DNA of 64,000 bases from Lepidurus packardi (GCA_023053545.1 JAKZAN010000103.1:1-64000); one strand, 5' to 3'; positions 27,375-40,599 are shown, numbered from the stretch's first letter. Translations and numbers: made by a program. Notes: generated by a model from the letters alone, not told the origin.

Positions 27375-28212
27375 AATAATTCCTTACGGACTGAATTAAT
27401 TCCTTACGGACTGAATTAATTCCTTACGGACTGAATTATTTCCTTACGGACTGAATTAATTCTTTAGGATTGATTGAATTCCGTTCTTACTGAATTAATT
27501 CCTTACGGACTGAATTAATTTCATACGGACTGAATTAATTCATTACGGACTTAATTAATCCATTACGGACTTAATTAATTCCTTAAGTACTGAACTTATT
27601 CCTTACGGGCTGAATTAATTCCTTACGGACTGAATTAATACCTTACGGACTGAATTAATTCCTCACGGACTGAATTAATTCCTTACGGACTGAATTAATT
27701 CCTTACGGACTTAATTAATTCCTTACGGACTTAATTAATCCATTACGGACTGAATTTATTCCTTACGGACTGAATTATTACATTACGGACTGAATTAATT
27801 CCTTACGGACTGAATTAATTCCTTACGGACTGAATTATTACATTACGGACTGAATTAATTCCTTACGGACAGAATTATTTCCTTACGGACTGAATTAATT
27901 CTTTAGGATTGATTGAATCCCTTTCTTACTGAATTAATTCCTTACGGACTTAATTAAATCCGTAAGGAATGAATGAATTAATTACGGACTGAAATAATTC
28001 CGTACGGACTGAATTAATTCCTTACGGTCTGAATTAATTCCTTACGGATTTAATTAATTCCTTACGGACTGAATTAATTCCTTACGGACTGAATTAATTC
28101 ATTATGGACTTAATTAATTCCGTAAGGAATGAATGAATTAATTACGGACTGAAATAATTCATTATGGACTTAATTAATTCCGTAAGGAATGAATGAATTA
28201 ATTACGGACAGA
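27375..28212 (+). repeat. 838-bp tandem duplication, copy 1
   Basis: GAATTCCGTTC is at 27,481 and 28,319, and GAATCCCTTTC at 27,915 and 28,753, both 838 bp apart: 42 monomers less one base for each of two 19-mers. Upstream, the same two landmarks stand at 25,905 and 26,339, 1,576 bp before this copy (1,556 further left because one monomer was gained near 27,420). The unit ends in two successive CCGTAAGG monomers with ATTATGG. Confidence 0.85.
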
Positions 28213-29050
28213 AATAATTCCTTACGGACTGAATTAATTCCTTACGGACTGAATTAATTCCTTACGGACTGAATTATTTCCTTACGGACTGAATTTATTC
28301 TTTAGGATTGATTGAATTCCGTTCTTACTGAATTAATTCCTTACGGACTGAATTAATTTCATACGGACTGAATTAATTCATTACGGACTTAATTAATCCA
28401 TTACGGACTTAATTAATTCCTTAAGTACTGAACTTATTCCTTACGGGCTGAATTAATTCCTTACGGACTGAATTAATACCTTACGGACTGAATTAATTCC
28501 TCACGGACTGAATTAATTCCTTACGGACTGAATTAATTCCTTACGGACTTAATTAATTCCTTACGGACTTAATTAATCCATTACGGACTGAATTAATTCC
28601 TTACGGACTGAATTATTACATTACGGACTGAATTAATTCCTTACGGACTGAATCAATTCCTTACGGACTGAATTATTACATTACGGACTGAATTAATTCC
28701 TTACGGACAGAATTATTTCCTTACGGACTGAATTAATTCTTTAGGATTGATTGAATCCCTTTCTTACTGAATTAATTCCTTACGGACTTAATTAAATCCG
28801 TAAGGAATGAATGAATTAATTACGGACTGAAATAATTCCGTACGGACTGAATTAATTCCTTACGGTCTGAATTAATTCCTTACGGATTTAATTAATTCCT
28901 TACGGACTGAATTAATTCCTTACGGACTGAATTAATTCATTATGGACTTAATTAATTCCGTAAGGAATGAATGAATTAATTACGGACTGAAATAATTCAT
29001 TATGGACTTAATTAATTCCGTAAGGAATGAATGAATTAATTACGGACAGA
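28213..29050 (+). repeat. 838-bp tandem duplication, copy 2
   Basis: Direct tandem copy of 27,375-28,212. Private changes include GAATTTATTCTTTAGG near 28,295 and AATCAATTCC near 28,650. It overlaps the start of the right copy of the ~6.85-kb duplication, so the 838-bp step must be read together with that event. Confidence 0.82.
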
Positions 29051-30126
29051 AATAATTCCTTTCGGACTGAATTAATTCCTTACGGACTGAATTAATTCCT
29101 TACGGACTGAATTAATTCCTTTCGGACTGAATTAATTCCTTACGGACTGAATTATTTCCTTACGGACTGAATTAATTCTTTAGGATTGATTGAATTCCGT
29201 TCTTACTGAATTAATTCCTTACGGACTGAATTAATTTCATACGGACTGAATTAATTCCTTACGGACCTAATTAATCCATTACGGACTGAATTAATTCCTT
29301 ACGTACTGAACTTATTCCTTACGGAATGAATTAATTCCTTACGGACTGAATTAATTCCTTACGGACTGAATTATTATTTTACGGACTGAATTAAATCCTT
29401 ACGGACAGGATTAATTCCTTACGGACTGAATTAATTCCTTACGGACTTAATTAATTCCTTACGGACTGAGTTAATTCCTTACGGACTGAATTAATTCCTT
29501 ACGGACTGAATTAATTCCTTACGGACTGAATTAATTCCTTACGGACTGAATTAATTCCTTTCGGACTGAATTAATTCCTTACGGACTGAATTAATTCATT
29601 GTGGACTTAATTAATTCCGTAAGGAATGAATGAATTAATTACGGACTGAAATAATTCCTTACGGACTGAATTAATTCCTTACGGACTGAATTAATTCCTT
29701 ACGGACTGAATTAATTCCTTACGGACTGAATTAATTCCTTACGGACTGAATTAATTCCTTACGGACTGAATTATTTCCTTACGGACTGAATTAATTCTTT
29801 AGGATTGATTGAATTCCTTTCTTACTGAATTAATTCCTTACGGACTGAATTAATTCCTTAATTAATATCTTACGGACTGAATTAATTTTATACGGACTGT
29901 ATTAATTCATTTCGGACTTAATTAATCCATTACGGACTGAATTAATTCCTTACGTACTGAATTTATTCCTTACGGACTGAATTAATTATTTACGGACTAA
30001 ATTAATTCCTTAATTAATCCATTACGGACTGAATTAATTCCTTACGTACTGAATTTATTCCTTACGGACTGAATTAATTCCTTAAGGATTTAATTAATCG
30101 ATTACGGACTGAATTATTTCCTTACG
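28319..30126 (+). repeat. Long-range duplication, right copy
   Basis: Counterpart of 21,473-23,260. After about 30,137 this copy has a 92-bp insertion (four 20-mers plus one 12-mer, with ATTATTTACGG and a second TTTATTCC context). Homology then resumes at an offset of 6,958 bp (ATTCATTACG at 23,331 and 30,289) and reaches about 31,200 at an offset of 7,030 bp (GAATTTTATGG at 23,995 and 31,025). Confidence 0.82.
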
Positions 30127-31690
30127 TACTGAATTTATTCCTTACGGACTGAATTAATTATTTACGGACTGAATTAATTCCTTAATTAATCCATTACGGA
30201 CTGAATTAATTCCTTACGTACTGAATTTATTCCTTACGGACTTAATTAATTCCTTACGGACTTAATTAATTCCTTACGGACTTAATTAATTCATTACGGA
30301 CTGAATTAATTCCTTACGGACTTAATTAATTCCTTTCGTACTTAATTAATTCTTCACGGTCTGAATTAATTCCGTACGGATTTAATTAATTCCTTACGGA
30401 CTGAATTAATTCCTTACGGACTGAATTAATTCATTATGGACTGAATTATTTCATTACGGACTGAATTAATTCTTTAGGATTGATTGAATTCCTTTCTTAC
30501 TGAATTAATTCCTTACGGACTGAATTAATTCCTTACGGACTGAATTATTTCCTTACGGACTGAGTTAATTCTTTAGGATTGATTGAATTCCTTTCTTACT
30601 GAATTAATTCCTTACGATCTGAATTAATTCCTTACGGACTGAATTAATTCCTTACGGACTGAATTAATTCCTTACGGACTGAATTAAATCCTTACGGACT
30701 GAATTAATTCCTTAATTAATTCCTTAATTAATTCCTTACGGACTGAATTAATTTCATACGGACTGAATTAATTCATTACGGATTTAATTAATCGATTACG
30801 GACTGAAGTATTTCCTTACGTACTGAACTTATTCCTTACGGACTTAATTAATTCCTTACGGACTTAATTAATTCCTTACGGACTTAATTAATTCATTACG
30901 GACTGAATTAATTCCTTACGGACTTAATTAATTCCTTACGTACTTAATTAATTCTTTACGGTCTGAAATAATTCCTTACGGATTTAATTAATTCCTTACG
31001 GACTGAATTAATTCCTAACGGACTGAATTTTATGGACTTAATTAATTCCGTAAGGAATGAATGAATTAATTACGGACTGAAATAATTCCTTACGGACTGA
31101 ATTAATTCCTTACGGACTGAATTAATTCCTTATGGACTTAATTGATTCATTACGGACTTAATTAATTCCTTACGGACTTAATTAATTCCTTTCGGATTTA
31201 ATTAATTCATTACGGACTTTATTAATTCATTACGGACTTAATTAATTCATCACGGACTTAATTAATTCATTACGGACTTAATTAATTCCTTACGGAATGA
31301 ATTAATTTCATACGGACTGAATTTATTCATTACGGATTTAATTAATCGATTACGGACTGAATTATTTCCTTACGTACTGAACTTATTCCTTACGGACTTA
31401 ATTAATTCCTTACGGACTTAATTAATTCCTTACGTACTTAATTAATTCCTTACGGACTTAATTAATTCCTTACGTACTTAACTAATTCTTTACGGTCTGA
31501 AATAATTCCATACGGATTTAATTAATTCCTTACGGACTGAATTAATTCCTTACGGACTGAATTTTATGGACTTAATTAATTCCGTAAGGAATGAATGAAT
31601 TAATTACGGACTGAAATAATTCCTTACGGACTGAATTAATCCATTACGGACTGAATTAATTCCTTACGGACTGAATTAATTCCTTACGGA

Positions 31691-31730
31691 CTGAATACCT
31701 TACTACCTTAATACCTTACGGACTGAATTA
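31691..31730 (+). repeat. Scrambled monomers
   Basis: A short stretch reading CTGAATACCTTACTACC followed by TTAATACC breaks the monomer register and is not seen elsewhere in the window. It looks like two small deletions joining parts of three monomers (each TACC is the ATACC variant). It is the clearest local break in the lattice and could mark a recombination joint or an assembly join. Confidence 0.7.
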
Positions 31731-34700
31731 AATCCTTACGGACTGAATTAATTCCTTACGGACTGAATTTTATGGACTTAATTAATTCCGTAAGGAATGA
31801 ATGAATTAATTACGGACTGAAATAATTCCTTACGGACTGAATTAATTCCTTATGGACTTAATTGATTCATTACGGACTTAATTAATTCCTTACGGACTTA
31901 ATTAATTTCTTTCGGACTTAATTAATTCATCACGGACTTAATTAATTCATTACGGACTTAATTAATTCCTTACAGAATGAATTAATTTCATACGGACTGA
32001 ATTTATTCATTACGGACTGAATTAATTCCTTTCGGACTGAATTATTTCCTTACGGACAGAATTAATTCTTTAGGATTGATTGAATTCCTTTCTTACTGAA
32101 TTAATTCCTTACGGACTGAATTAATTCCTTAATTAATATCTTACGGACTGAATTAATTTTATACGGACTGTATTAATTCATTACGGACTTAATTAATCCT
32201 TTACGGACTGAATTAATTCCTTACGTACTGAATTTATTCCTTACGGACTGAATTAATTATTTACGGACTGAATTAATTCCTTAATTAATCCATTACGGAC
32301 TGAATTAATTATTTACGTACTGAATTTATTCCTTACGGACTGAATTAATTCCTTAAGGATTTAATTAATCGATTACGGACTGAATTATTTCCTTACGTAC
32401 TGAACTTATTCCTTACGGACTTAATTAATTCCTTACGGACTTAATTAATTCCTTACGGACTTAATTAATTCCTTACGGACTTAATTAATTCCTTTCGTAC
32501 TTAATTAATTCTTCACGGTCTGAATTAATTCCGTACGGATTTAATTAATTCCTTACGGACTGAATTAATTCCTTACGGACTGAATTAATTCATTATGGAC
32601 TGAATTATTTCATTACGGACTGAATTAATTCTTTAGGATTGATTGAATTCCTTTCTTACTGAATTAATTCCTTACGGACTGAATTAATTCCTTACGGACT
32701 TAATTATTTCCTTACGGACTGAATTAATTCTTTAGGATTGATTGAATTCCTTTCTTACTGAATTAATTCCTTACGGATTGAATTAATTCCTTACGGACTG
32801 AATTAATTCCTTACGGACTGAATTAATTCCTTACGGACTGAATTAAATCCTTACGGACTGAATTAATTCCTTACGGACTGAATTAATTCCTTAATTAATT
32901 CCTTACGGACTGAATTAATTTCATACGGACTGAATTAATTCATTACGGATTTAATTAATCGATTACGGACTGAATTATTTCCTTACGTACTGAACTTATT
33001 CCTTACGGACTTAATTAATTCCTTACGGACTTAATTAATTCCTTACGGACTTAATTAATTCATTACGGACTGAATTAATTCCTTACGGACTTAATTAATT
33101 CCTTACGTACTTAATTAATTCTTTACGGTCTGAAATAATTCCATACGGATTTAATTAATTCCTTACGGACTGAATTAATTCCTTACGGACTGAATTTTAT
33201 GGACTTAATTAATTCCGTAAGGAATGAATGAATTAATTACGGACTGAAATAATTCCTTACGGACTGAATTAATTCCTTACGGACTGAATTAATTCCTTAT
33301 GGACTTAATTAATCCATTACGGACTGAATTAATTCCTTACGGACTTAATTAATTCCTTACGGACTTAATTAATTCCTTTCGGACTTAATTAATTCATTAC
33401 GGACTTTATTAATTCATTACGGACTTAATTAATTCATCACGGACTTAATTAATTCATTACGGACTTAATTAATACCTTACGGACTGAATTAATTCCTTAC
33501 GTACTGAACTTATTCCTTACGGACTGAATTAATTCCTTACGGACTGAATTAATTCCTTACGGACTGAATTAATACCTTACGGACTGAATTAAAACCTTAC
33601 GGACAGAATTAATTCCTTACGGACTGAATTAATTCTTCAGGATTCATTGAATTCCTTTCTTACTGAATTAATTCCTTACGGACTGAATTAATTCCTTACG
33701 GACTGAATTAATTCCTTACGGACTGAATTAATTCCTTACGGACTGAATTAATTCCTTACGGACTGAATTAATTCCTTAATTAATTCCTTACTCACTGAAT
33801 TAATTTCATACGGACTGAATTAATTCATTACGGACTTAATTAATCCATTTCGGACTGAATTAATTCCTTACGTACTGAACTTATTCCTTACGGACTGAAA
33901 TAATTCCTTACGGACTGAATTAATTCCGTACGGACTGAATTAATACCTTACTGATTGAATTAAATTCTTACGGACCGAATTAATTCCTTACGGACTGAAT
34001 TAATTCCTTACGGACTGAATTAATTCCTTACGGACTGAATTAATTCTTTAGGATTGATTGAATTCCTTTCTTACTGAATTAATTCCTTACGGAGTGAATT
34101 AATTCCTTACGGACTTAATTAAATCCGTAAGGAATGAATGAATTAATTACGGACTGAAATAATTCCGTACGGACTGAATTAATTCCTTACGGTCTGAATT
34201 AATTCCTTACGGATTTAATTAATTCCTTACGGACTGAATTAATTCCTTACGGACTGAATTAATTCATTATGGACTTAATTAATTCCGCAAGGAATGATTG
34301 AATTAATTACGGACTGAAATAATTCATTATGGACTTAATTAATTCCGTAAGGAATGAATGAATTAATTACGGACTGAAATAATTCCTTACGGATTGAATT
34401 AATTTCATACGGACTGAATTAATTCATTACGGACTTAATTAATCCATTACGGACTTAATTAATTCCTTAAGTACTGAACTTATTCCTTACGGGCTGAATT
34501 AATACCTTACGGACTGAATTAAATCCTTACGGACTGAATTAATTCCTTACGGACTGAATTAATTCCTTACGGACTGAATTAATTCATTACGGACTGAATT
34601 AATACCTTACGGACTGAATTAGTTCCTCACGGACTGAATTAATTCTTTAGGATTGATTGAATTCCTTTCTTACTGAATTAATTCCTTACGGACTGAATGA

Positions 34701-35439
34701 ATTCCCTACGGACTGAATTAATTTCATACGGACTGAATTAATTCCTTACGGACCTAATTAATCCATTACGGACTGAATTAATTCCTTACGTACTGAACTT
34801 ATTCCTTACGGACTGAATTAATTCCTTACGGACTGAAATAATTCCTTACGGACTGAATTATTACATTACGGACTGAATTATATCCTTACGGACAGGATTA
34901 ATTCCTTACGGACTGAATTAATTCCTTACGGACTTACTTAATTCCTTACGGACTGAATTAATTCCTTACGGACTGAATTAATTCCTTACTGACTGAATTA
35001 ATTCCTTACGGACTGAATTAATTCCTTACGGACTGAATTAATTCCTTACTGACTGAATTAATTCCTTACGGACTTAATTAATTCCTTACGTACTTAATTA
35101 ATTCTACACGGTCTGAATTAATTCCGTACGGATTTTATTAATTACTTACGGACTGAATTAATTCTTTACGGACTGAATTAATACCTTAAGGACTGAATTA
35201 AATCCTTACGGACAGAAATAATTCCTTACGGACTGAATTAACTCCTTACTTAATTAATTAATTCCTTTTGGACTGAATTAATTCCTTACGGACTGAATTA
35301 ATTCCTTACGGACTGAATTATTTCCTTACGGACTGAATTAATTCTTTAGGATTGATTGAATTCCTTTCTTACTGAATTAATTCCTTACGGACTGAATTAA
35401 TTCCTTACGGACTGAATTAATTCCTTACGGACTGAATTA

Positions 35440-35473
35440 ATTCCTTACGGACTTAATTAATTCCGTAAGGAAT
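35440..35473. repeat. 12-bp perfect inverted repeat, zone C example
   Basis: Left arm ATTCCTTACGGA, spacer CTTAATTAAT, right arm TCCGTAAGGAAT: a perfect 12-bp stem with a 10-nt spacer. The right arm begins a variant monomer whose core CCGTAAGG differs from CCTTACGG by two transversions. Just downstream TTACGGA pairs a second time with TCCGTAA across 16 nt. The same 34-bp structure starts at 35,712, 36,564, 37,136, 41,667, 41,899, 42,311, 43,686, 43,918 and 44,330. At 41,006, 41,258 and 43,277 the left neighbour is ATTAATTACGGA, leaving only the 7-bp stem. Confidence 0.9.
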
Positions 35474-36320
35474 GAATTAATTAATTACGGACTGAAATAA
35501 TTCCTTACGGACTGAATTAATTACTTACTAACTGAATTAATTCCTTAATTAATTCCTTACGGACTGAATTAATTTCATACGGACTGAATTAATTCCTTAC
35601 GGACTGAACTAATTCCTTACTGACTGAATTAATTCCTTACGGACTGAATTAATTCCTTACGGACTGAATTAATTCCTTACGGACTGAATTAATTCCTTAC
35701 GGACTGAATTAATTCCTTACGGACTTAATTAATTCCGTAAGGAATGAATTAATTAATTACGGACTGAAATAATTCCTTACGGACTGAATTAATTACTTAC
35801 GGACTGAATTAATTCCTTAATTAATTCCTTACGGACTGAATTAATTTCATACGGACTGAATTAATTCCTTACGGACTGAATTAATTCCTTACTGACTGAA
35901 TTAATTCCTTACGGACTGAATTAATTCCTTACGGACTGAATTAATTTCGTCCGGATTTTATTTATTACTTACGGACTGAATTAATTCCTTACGGATTTAA
36001 TTAATTCCTTACGGACTGAATTAATTCCTTACGGACTGAATTAATTCCTTACGGACTGAATTAATTCCTTACGGACTTAATTAATTCCTTAGGTACTTAA
36101 TTAATTCTTCACGGTCTGAATTAATTCCGTACGGATTTTATTAATTACTTACGGACTGAATTAATTCTTTACGGACTGAATTAATACCTTACGGACTGAA
36201 TTAAATCCTTACGGACAGAAATAATTCCTTACGGACTGAATTAACTCCTTACTTAATTAATTAATTCCTTACGGACTGAATTAATTCCTTACGGACTGAA
36301 TTAATTCCTTACGGACTGAA

Positions 36321-36892
36321 TTATTTCCTTACGGACTGAATTAATTCCTTACGGACTGAATTAATTCGTTACGGACTGAATTAATTCCTTACGGACTGAA
36401 TTAATTCCTTACGGACTGAATTAATTTCATACGGACTGAATTAATTCCTTACGGACTGAATTAATTCCTTACTGACTGAATTAATTCCTTACGGACTGAA
36501 TTAATTCCTTACGGACTGAATTAATTCCTTACGGACTGAATTAATTCCTTACGGACTGAATTAATTCCTTACGGACTTAATTAATTCCGTAAGGAATGAA
36601 TTAATTAATTACGGACTGAAATAATTGCTTACGGACTGAATTAATTACTTACGGACTGAATTAATTCCTTAATTAATTCCTTACGGACTGAATTAATTTC
36701 ATACGGACTGAATTAATTCCTTACGGACTGAATTAATTCCTTACTGACTGAATTAATTCCTTACGGACTGAATTAATTCCTTACGGACTGAATTAATTTC
36801 GTACGGATTTTATTTATTACTTACGGACTGAATTAATTCCTTACGGATTTAATTAATTCCTTACGGACTGAATTAATTCCTTACGGACTGAA
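36321..36892 (+). repeat. 572-bp tandem duplication, copy 1
   Basis: Landmarks TTATTTCC (36,321 and 36,893), TTCGTTACGG (36,365 and 36,937) and CCGTAAGG (36,587 and 37,159) are all 572 bp apart, which is 28 monomers plus one 12-mer. The unit order is TTCGTTACGG, TTTCATACGG, TTACTGACTG, CCGTAAGG, ATTGCTTACGG, ATTACTTACGG, 12-mer, TTTCATACGG, TTACTGACTG, TTTCGTACGG. Confidence 0.88.
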
Positions 36893-37464
36893 TTATTTCC
36901 TTACGGACTGAATTAATTCCTTACGGACTGAATTAATTCGTTACGGACTGAATTAATTCCTTACGGACTGAATTAATTCCTTACGGACTGAATTAATTTC
37001 ATACGGACTGAATTAATTCCTTACGGACTGAATTAATTCCTTACTGACTGAATTAATTCCTTACGGACTGAATTAATTCCTTACGGACTGAATTAATTCC
37101 TTACGGACTGAATTAATTCCTTACGGACTGAATTAATTCCTTACGGACTTAATTAATTCCGTAAGGAATGAATTAATTAATTACGGACTGAAATAATTGC
37201 TTACGGACTGAATTAATTACTTACGGACTGAATTAATTCCTTAATTAATTCCTTACGGACTGAATTAATTTCATACGGACTGAATTAATTCCTTACGGAC
37301 TGAATTAATTCCTTACTGACTGAATTAATTCCTTACGGACTGAATTAATTCCTTACGGACTGAATTAATTTCGTACGGATTTTATTTATTACTTACGGAC
37401 TGAATTAATTCCTTACGGATTTAATTAATTCCTTACGGACTGAATTAATTCCTTACGGACTGAA
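36893..37464 (+). repeat. 572-bp tandem duplication, copy 2
   Basis: Direct tandem copy of 36,321-36,892. The one difference noticed is TTTCGTACGG near 37,370, where the earlier pass has TTTCGTCCGG near 35,947. The copy ends where an extra consensus monomer and a GGATTGACTG 19-mer follow. Confidence 0.85.
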
Positions 37465-38511
37465 TTAATTCCTTACGGACTGAATTATTTCCTTACGGAC
37501 TGAATTAATTCTTTAGGATTGACTGAATTCCTTTCTTACCGAATTAATTCCTTACGGACTGAATTAATTCCTTACGGACTGAATTAATTCCTTACGGACT
37601 GAATTAAATCCTTACGGACTGAATTAATTCCTTACGGACTGAATTAATTCCTTACGGACTGAAATAATTCCTTACTGACTGAATTAATTCCTTACGGACT
37701 GAATTAATTCCTTACGGACTTAATTAATTCCTTACGGACTGAATTAATTCTTCACGGTCTGAATTAATTCCGTACGGATTTTTTTAATTACTTACGGACT
37801 GAATTAATTCTTTACGGACTGAATTAATACCTTACGGACTGAATTAAATCCTTACGGACAGAAATAATTCCTTACGGACTGAATTAACTCCTTACTTAAT
37901 TAATTAATTCCTTACGGACTGAATTAATTCCTTACGGACTGAATTAATTCCTTACGGACTGAATTATTTCCTTACGGACTGAATTAATTCTTTAGGATTG
38001 ATTGAATTCCTTTCTTACTGAATTAATTCCTTACGGACTGAATTAATTCCTTACGGACTGAATTAATTCCTTACGGACTGAATTAATTCCTTACGGACTG
38101 AATTAATTTCATACGGACTGAATTAATTCCTTACGGACTGAATTAATTCCTTACGGACTTAATTAATTCCGTAAGGAATGAATTAATTAATTACGGACTG
38201 AAATAATTCCTTACGGACTGAATTAATTACTTACGGACTGAATTAATTCCTTAATTAATTCCTTACGGACTGAATTAATTTCATACGGACTGAATTAATT
38301 CCTTACGGACTGAATTAATTCCTTACTGACTGAATTAATTCCTTACGGACTGAATTAACTCCTTACGGACTGAATTAATTTCGTACGGATTTTATTTATT
38401 ACTTACGGACTGAATTAATTCTTTACGGATTTAGTTAATTCCTTACGGACTGAATTAATTCCTTACGGACTGAATTAATTCCTTACGGACTTAATTAATT
38501 CCTTACGTACT
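37110..38511 (+). repeat. 1,442-bp zone C unit, copy 1
   Basis: GGATTGACTG is at 37,516 and 38,958, and the ACTCCTTACTTAATT landmark (read at CTTACTT) at 37,891 and 39,333, both 1,442 bp apart: 71 monomers plus two 12-mers minus two bases for two 19-mers. The left part is offset by only 1,402 because copy 2 gained two monomers near 38,860. The right edge is where copy 1 reads GTACTGAATTAAATCC and copy 2 GTACTTAATT. Confidence 0.82.
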
Positions 38512-39952
38512 GAATTAAATCCTTACGGACTGAATTAATTCCTTACGGACTTAATTAATTCCGTAAGGAATGAATTAATTAATTACGGACTGAAATAATT
38601 GCTTACGGACTGAATTAATTACTTACGGACTGAATTAATTCCTTAATTAATTCCTTACGGACTGAATTAATTTCATACGGACTGAATTAATTCCTTACGG
38701 ACTGAATTAATTCCTTACTGACTGAATTAATTCCTTACGGACTGAATTAATTCCTTACGGACTGAATTAATTTCGTACGGATTTTATTTATTACTTACGG
38801 ACTGAATTAATTCCTTACGGATTTAATTAATTCCTTACGGACTGAATTAATTCCTTACGGATTTAATTAATTCCTTACGGACTGAATTAATTCCTTACGG
38901 ACTGAATTAATTCCTTACGGACTGAATTATTTCCTTACGGACTGAATTAATTCTTTAGGATTGACTGAATTCCTTTCTTACCGAATTAATTCCTTACGGA
39001 CTGAATTAATTCCTTACGGACTGAATTAATTCCTTACGGACTGAATTAAATCCTTACGGACTGAATTAATTCCTTACGGACTGAATTAATTCCTTAGGGA
39101 CTGAAATAATTCCTTACTGACTGAATTAATTCCTTACGGACTGAATTAATTCCTTACGGACTTAATTAATTCCTTACGGACTGAATTAATTCTTCACGGT
39201 CTGAATTAATTCCGTACGGATTTTATTAATTACTTACGGACTGAATTAATTCTTTACGGACTGAATTAATACCTTACGGACTGAATTAAATCCTTACGGA
39301 CAGAAATAATTCCTTACGGACTGAATTAACTCCTTACTTAATTAATTAATTCCTTACGGACTGAATTAGTTCCTTACGGACTGAATTAATTCCTTACGGA
39401 CTGAATTATTTCCTTACGGACTGAATTAATTCTTTAGGATTGATTGAATTCCTTTCTTACTGAATTAATTCCTTACGGACTGAATTAATTCCTTACGGAC
39501 TGAATTAATTCCTTACGGACTGAATTAATTCCTTACGGACTGAATTAATTTCATACGGACTGAATTAATTCCTTACGGACTGAATTAATTCCTTACGGAC
39601 TTAATTAATTCCGTAAGGAATGAATTAATTAATTACGGACTGAAATAATTCCTTACGGACTGAATTAATTACTTACGGACTGAATTAATTCCTTAATTAA
39701 TTCCTTACGGACTGAATTAATTTCATACGGACTGAATTAATTCCTTACGGACTGAATTAATTCCTTACTGACTGAATTAATTCCTTACGGACTGAATTAA
39801 CTCCTTACGGACTGAATTAATTTCGTACGGATTTTATTTATTACTTACGGACTGAATTAATTCTTTACGGATTTAATTAATTCCTTACGGACTGAATTAA
39901 TTCCTTACGGACTGAATTAATTCCTTACGGACTTAATTAATTCCTTACGTAC
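38512..39952 (+). repeat. 1,442-bp zone C unit, copy 2
   Basis: Second tandem copy of 37,110-38,511, with one gained block of two monomers including an extra GGATTTAATT. The segment 38,958 to about 40,300 was later copied to 44,710 to about 46,790 (offsets 5,752, 5,732, then 6,503 after an added 771-bp unit), or the reverse. Confidence 0.8.
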
Positions 39953-40599
39953 TTAATTAATTCTTCACGGTCTGAATTAATTCCGTACGGATTTTATTAA
40001 TTACTTACGGACTGAATTAATTCTTTACGGACTGAATTAATACCTTACGGACTGAATTAAATCCTTACGGACAGAAATAATTCCTTACGGACTGAATTAA
40101 CTCCTTACTTAATTAATTAATTCCTTACGGACTGAATTAATTCCTTACGGACTGAATTAATTCCTTACGGACTGAATTATTTCCTTACGGACTGAATTAA
40201 TTCCTTACGGACTGAATTAATTCCTTACGGACTGAATTAATTCCTTACGGACTGAATTAATTCCTTACGGACTGAATTAATTTCATACGGACTGAATTAA
40301 TTTCATACGGACTGAATTAATTCCTAACGGACTGAATTAATTCCTTACTGACTGAATTAATTCCTTACGGACTGAATTAATTCCTTACGGACTGAATTAA
40401 TTCCTTACGGACTGAATTAATTAATTACGGACTTAATTAATTCCGTAAGGAATGAATAATTGCTTACGGACTGAATTAATTACTTACGGACTGAATTAAT
40501 TCCGTAATTAATTCCTTACGGACTGAATTAATTCCTTACGGACTGAATTAATTCCTTACGGACTGAAATAATTCCTTACTGACTGAATTAATTCCTTAC

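Larger units (their letters stand above)
15340..34900 (+). repeat. Satellite zone B (GAATTATTACATT markers)
   Basis: Zone markers are GAATTATTACATTACGG, TAAATCCGTAAGGAATG, the 19-mer followed by GAATTCCGTTC or GAATCCCTTTC, ATTCCTTAAGTACTG and ACGGGCTGAATT. Blocks at about 23,200-25,430 and 30,100-33,500 instead carry TAATCGATTACGG, CTTCACGGTCTG and GAATTTTATGG, so they look like zone-A-type material inside or beside zone B repeats. Higher-order periods measured here are 838, 1,357-1,397, 1,556-1,576, 1,756 and about 6,850 bp. The 100-base gap lies near its left end. Both edges are approximate because the last 1.5 kb mixes B and C markers. Confidence 0.8.

Noticed and set aside
35462-35481. 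Inverted monomer insertion at CCGTAAGG
   Set aside because: The variant stays in the forward 20-bp register and differs from the consensus by three substitutions over its first 16 bases, while an inverted monomer would read TTAATTCAGTCCGTAAGG and would need a 4-base deletion. Substitution is the simpler origin.
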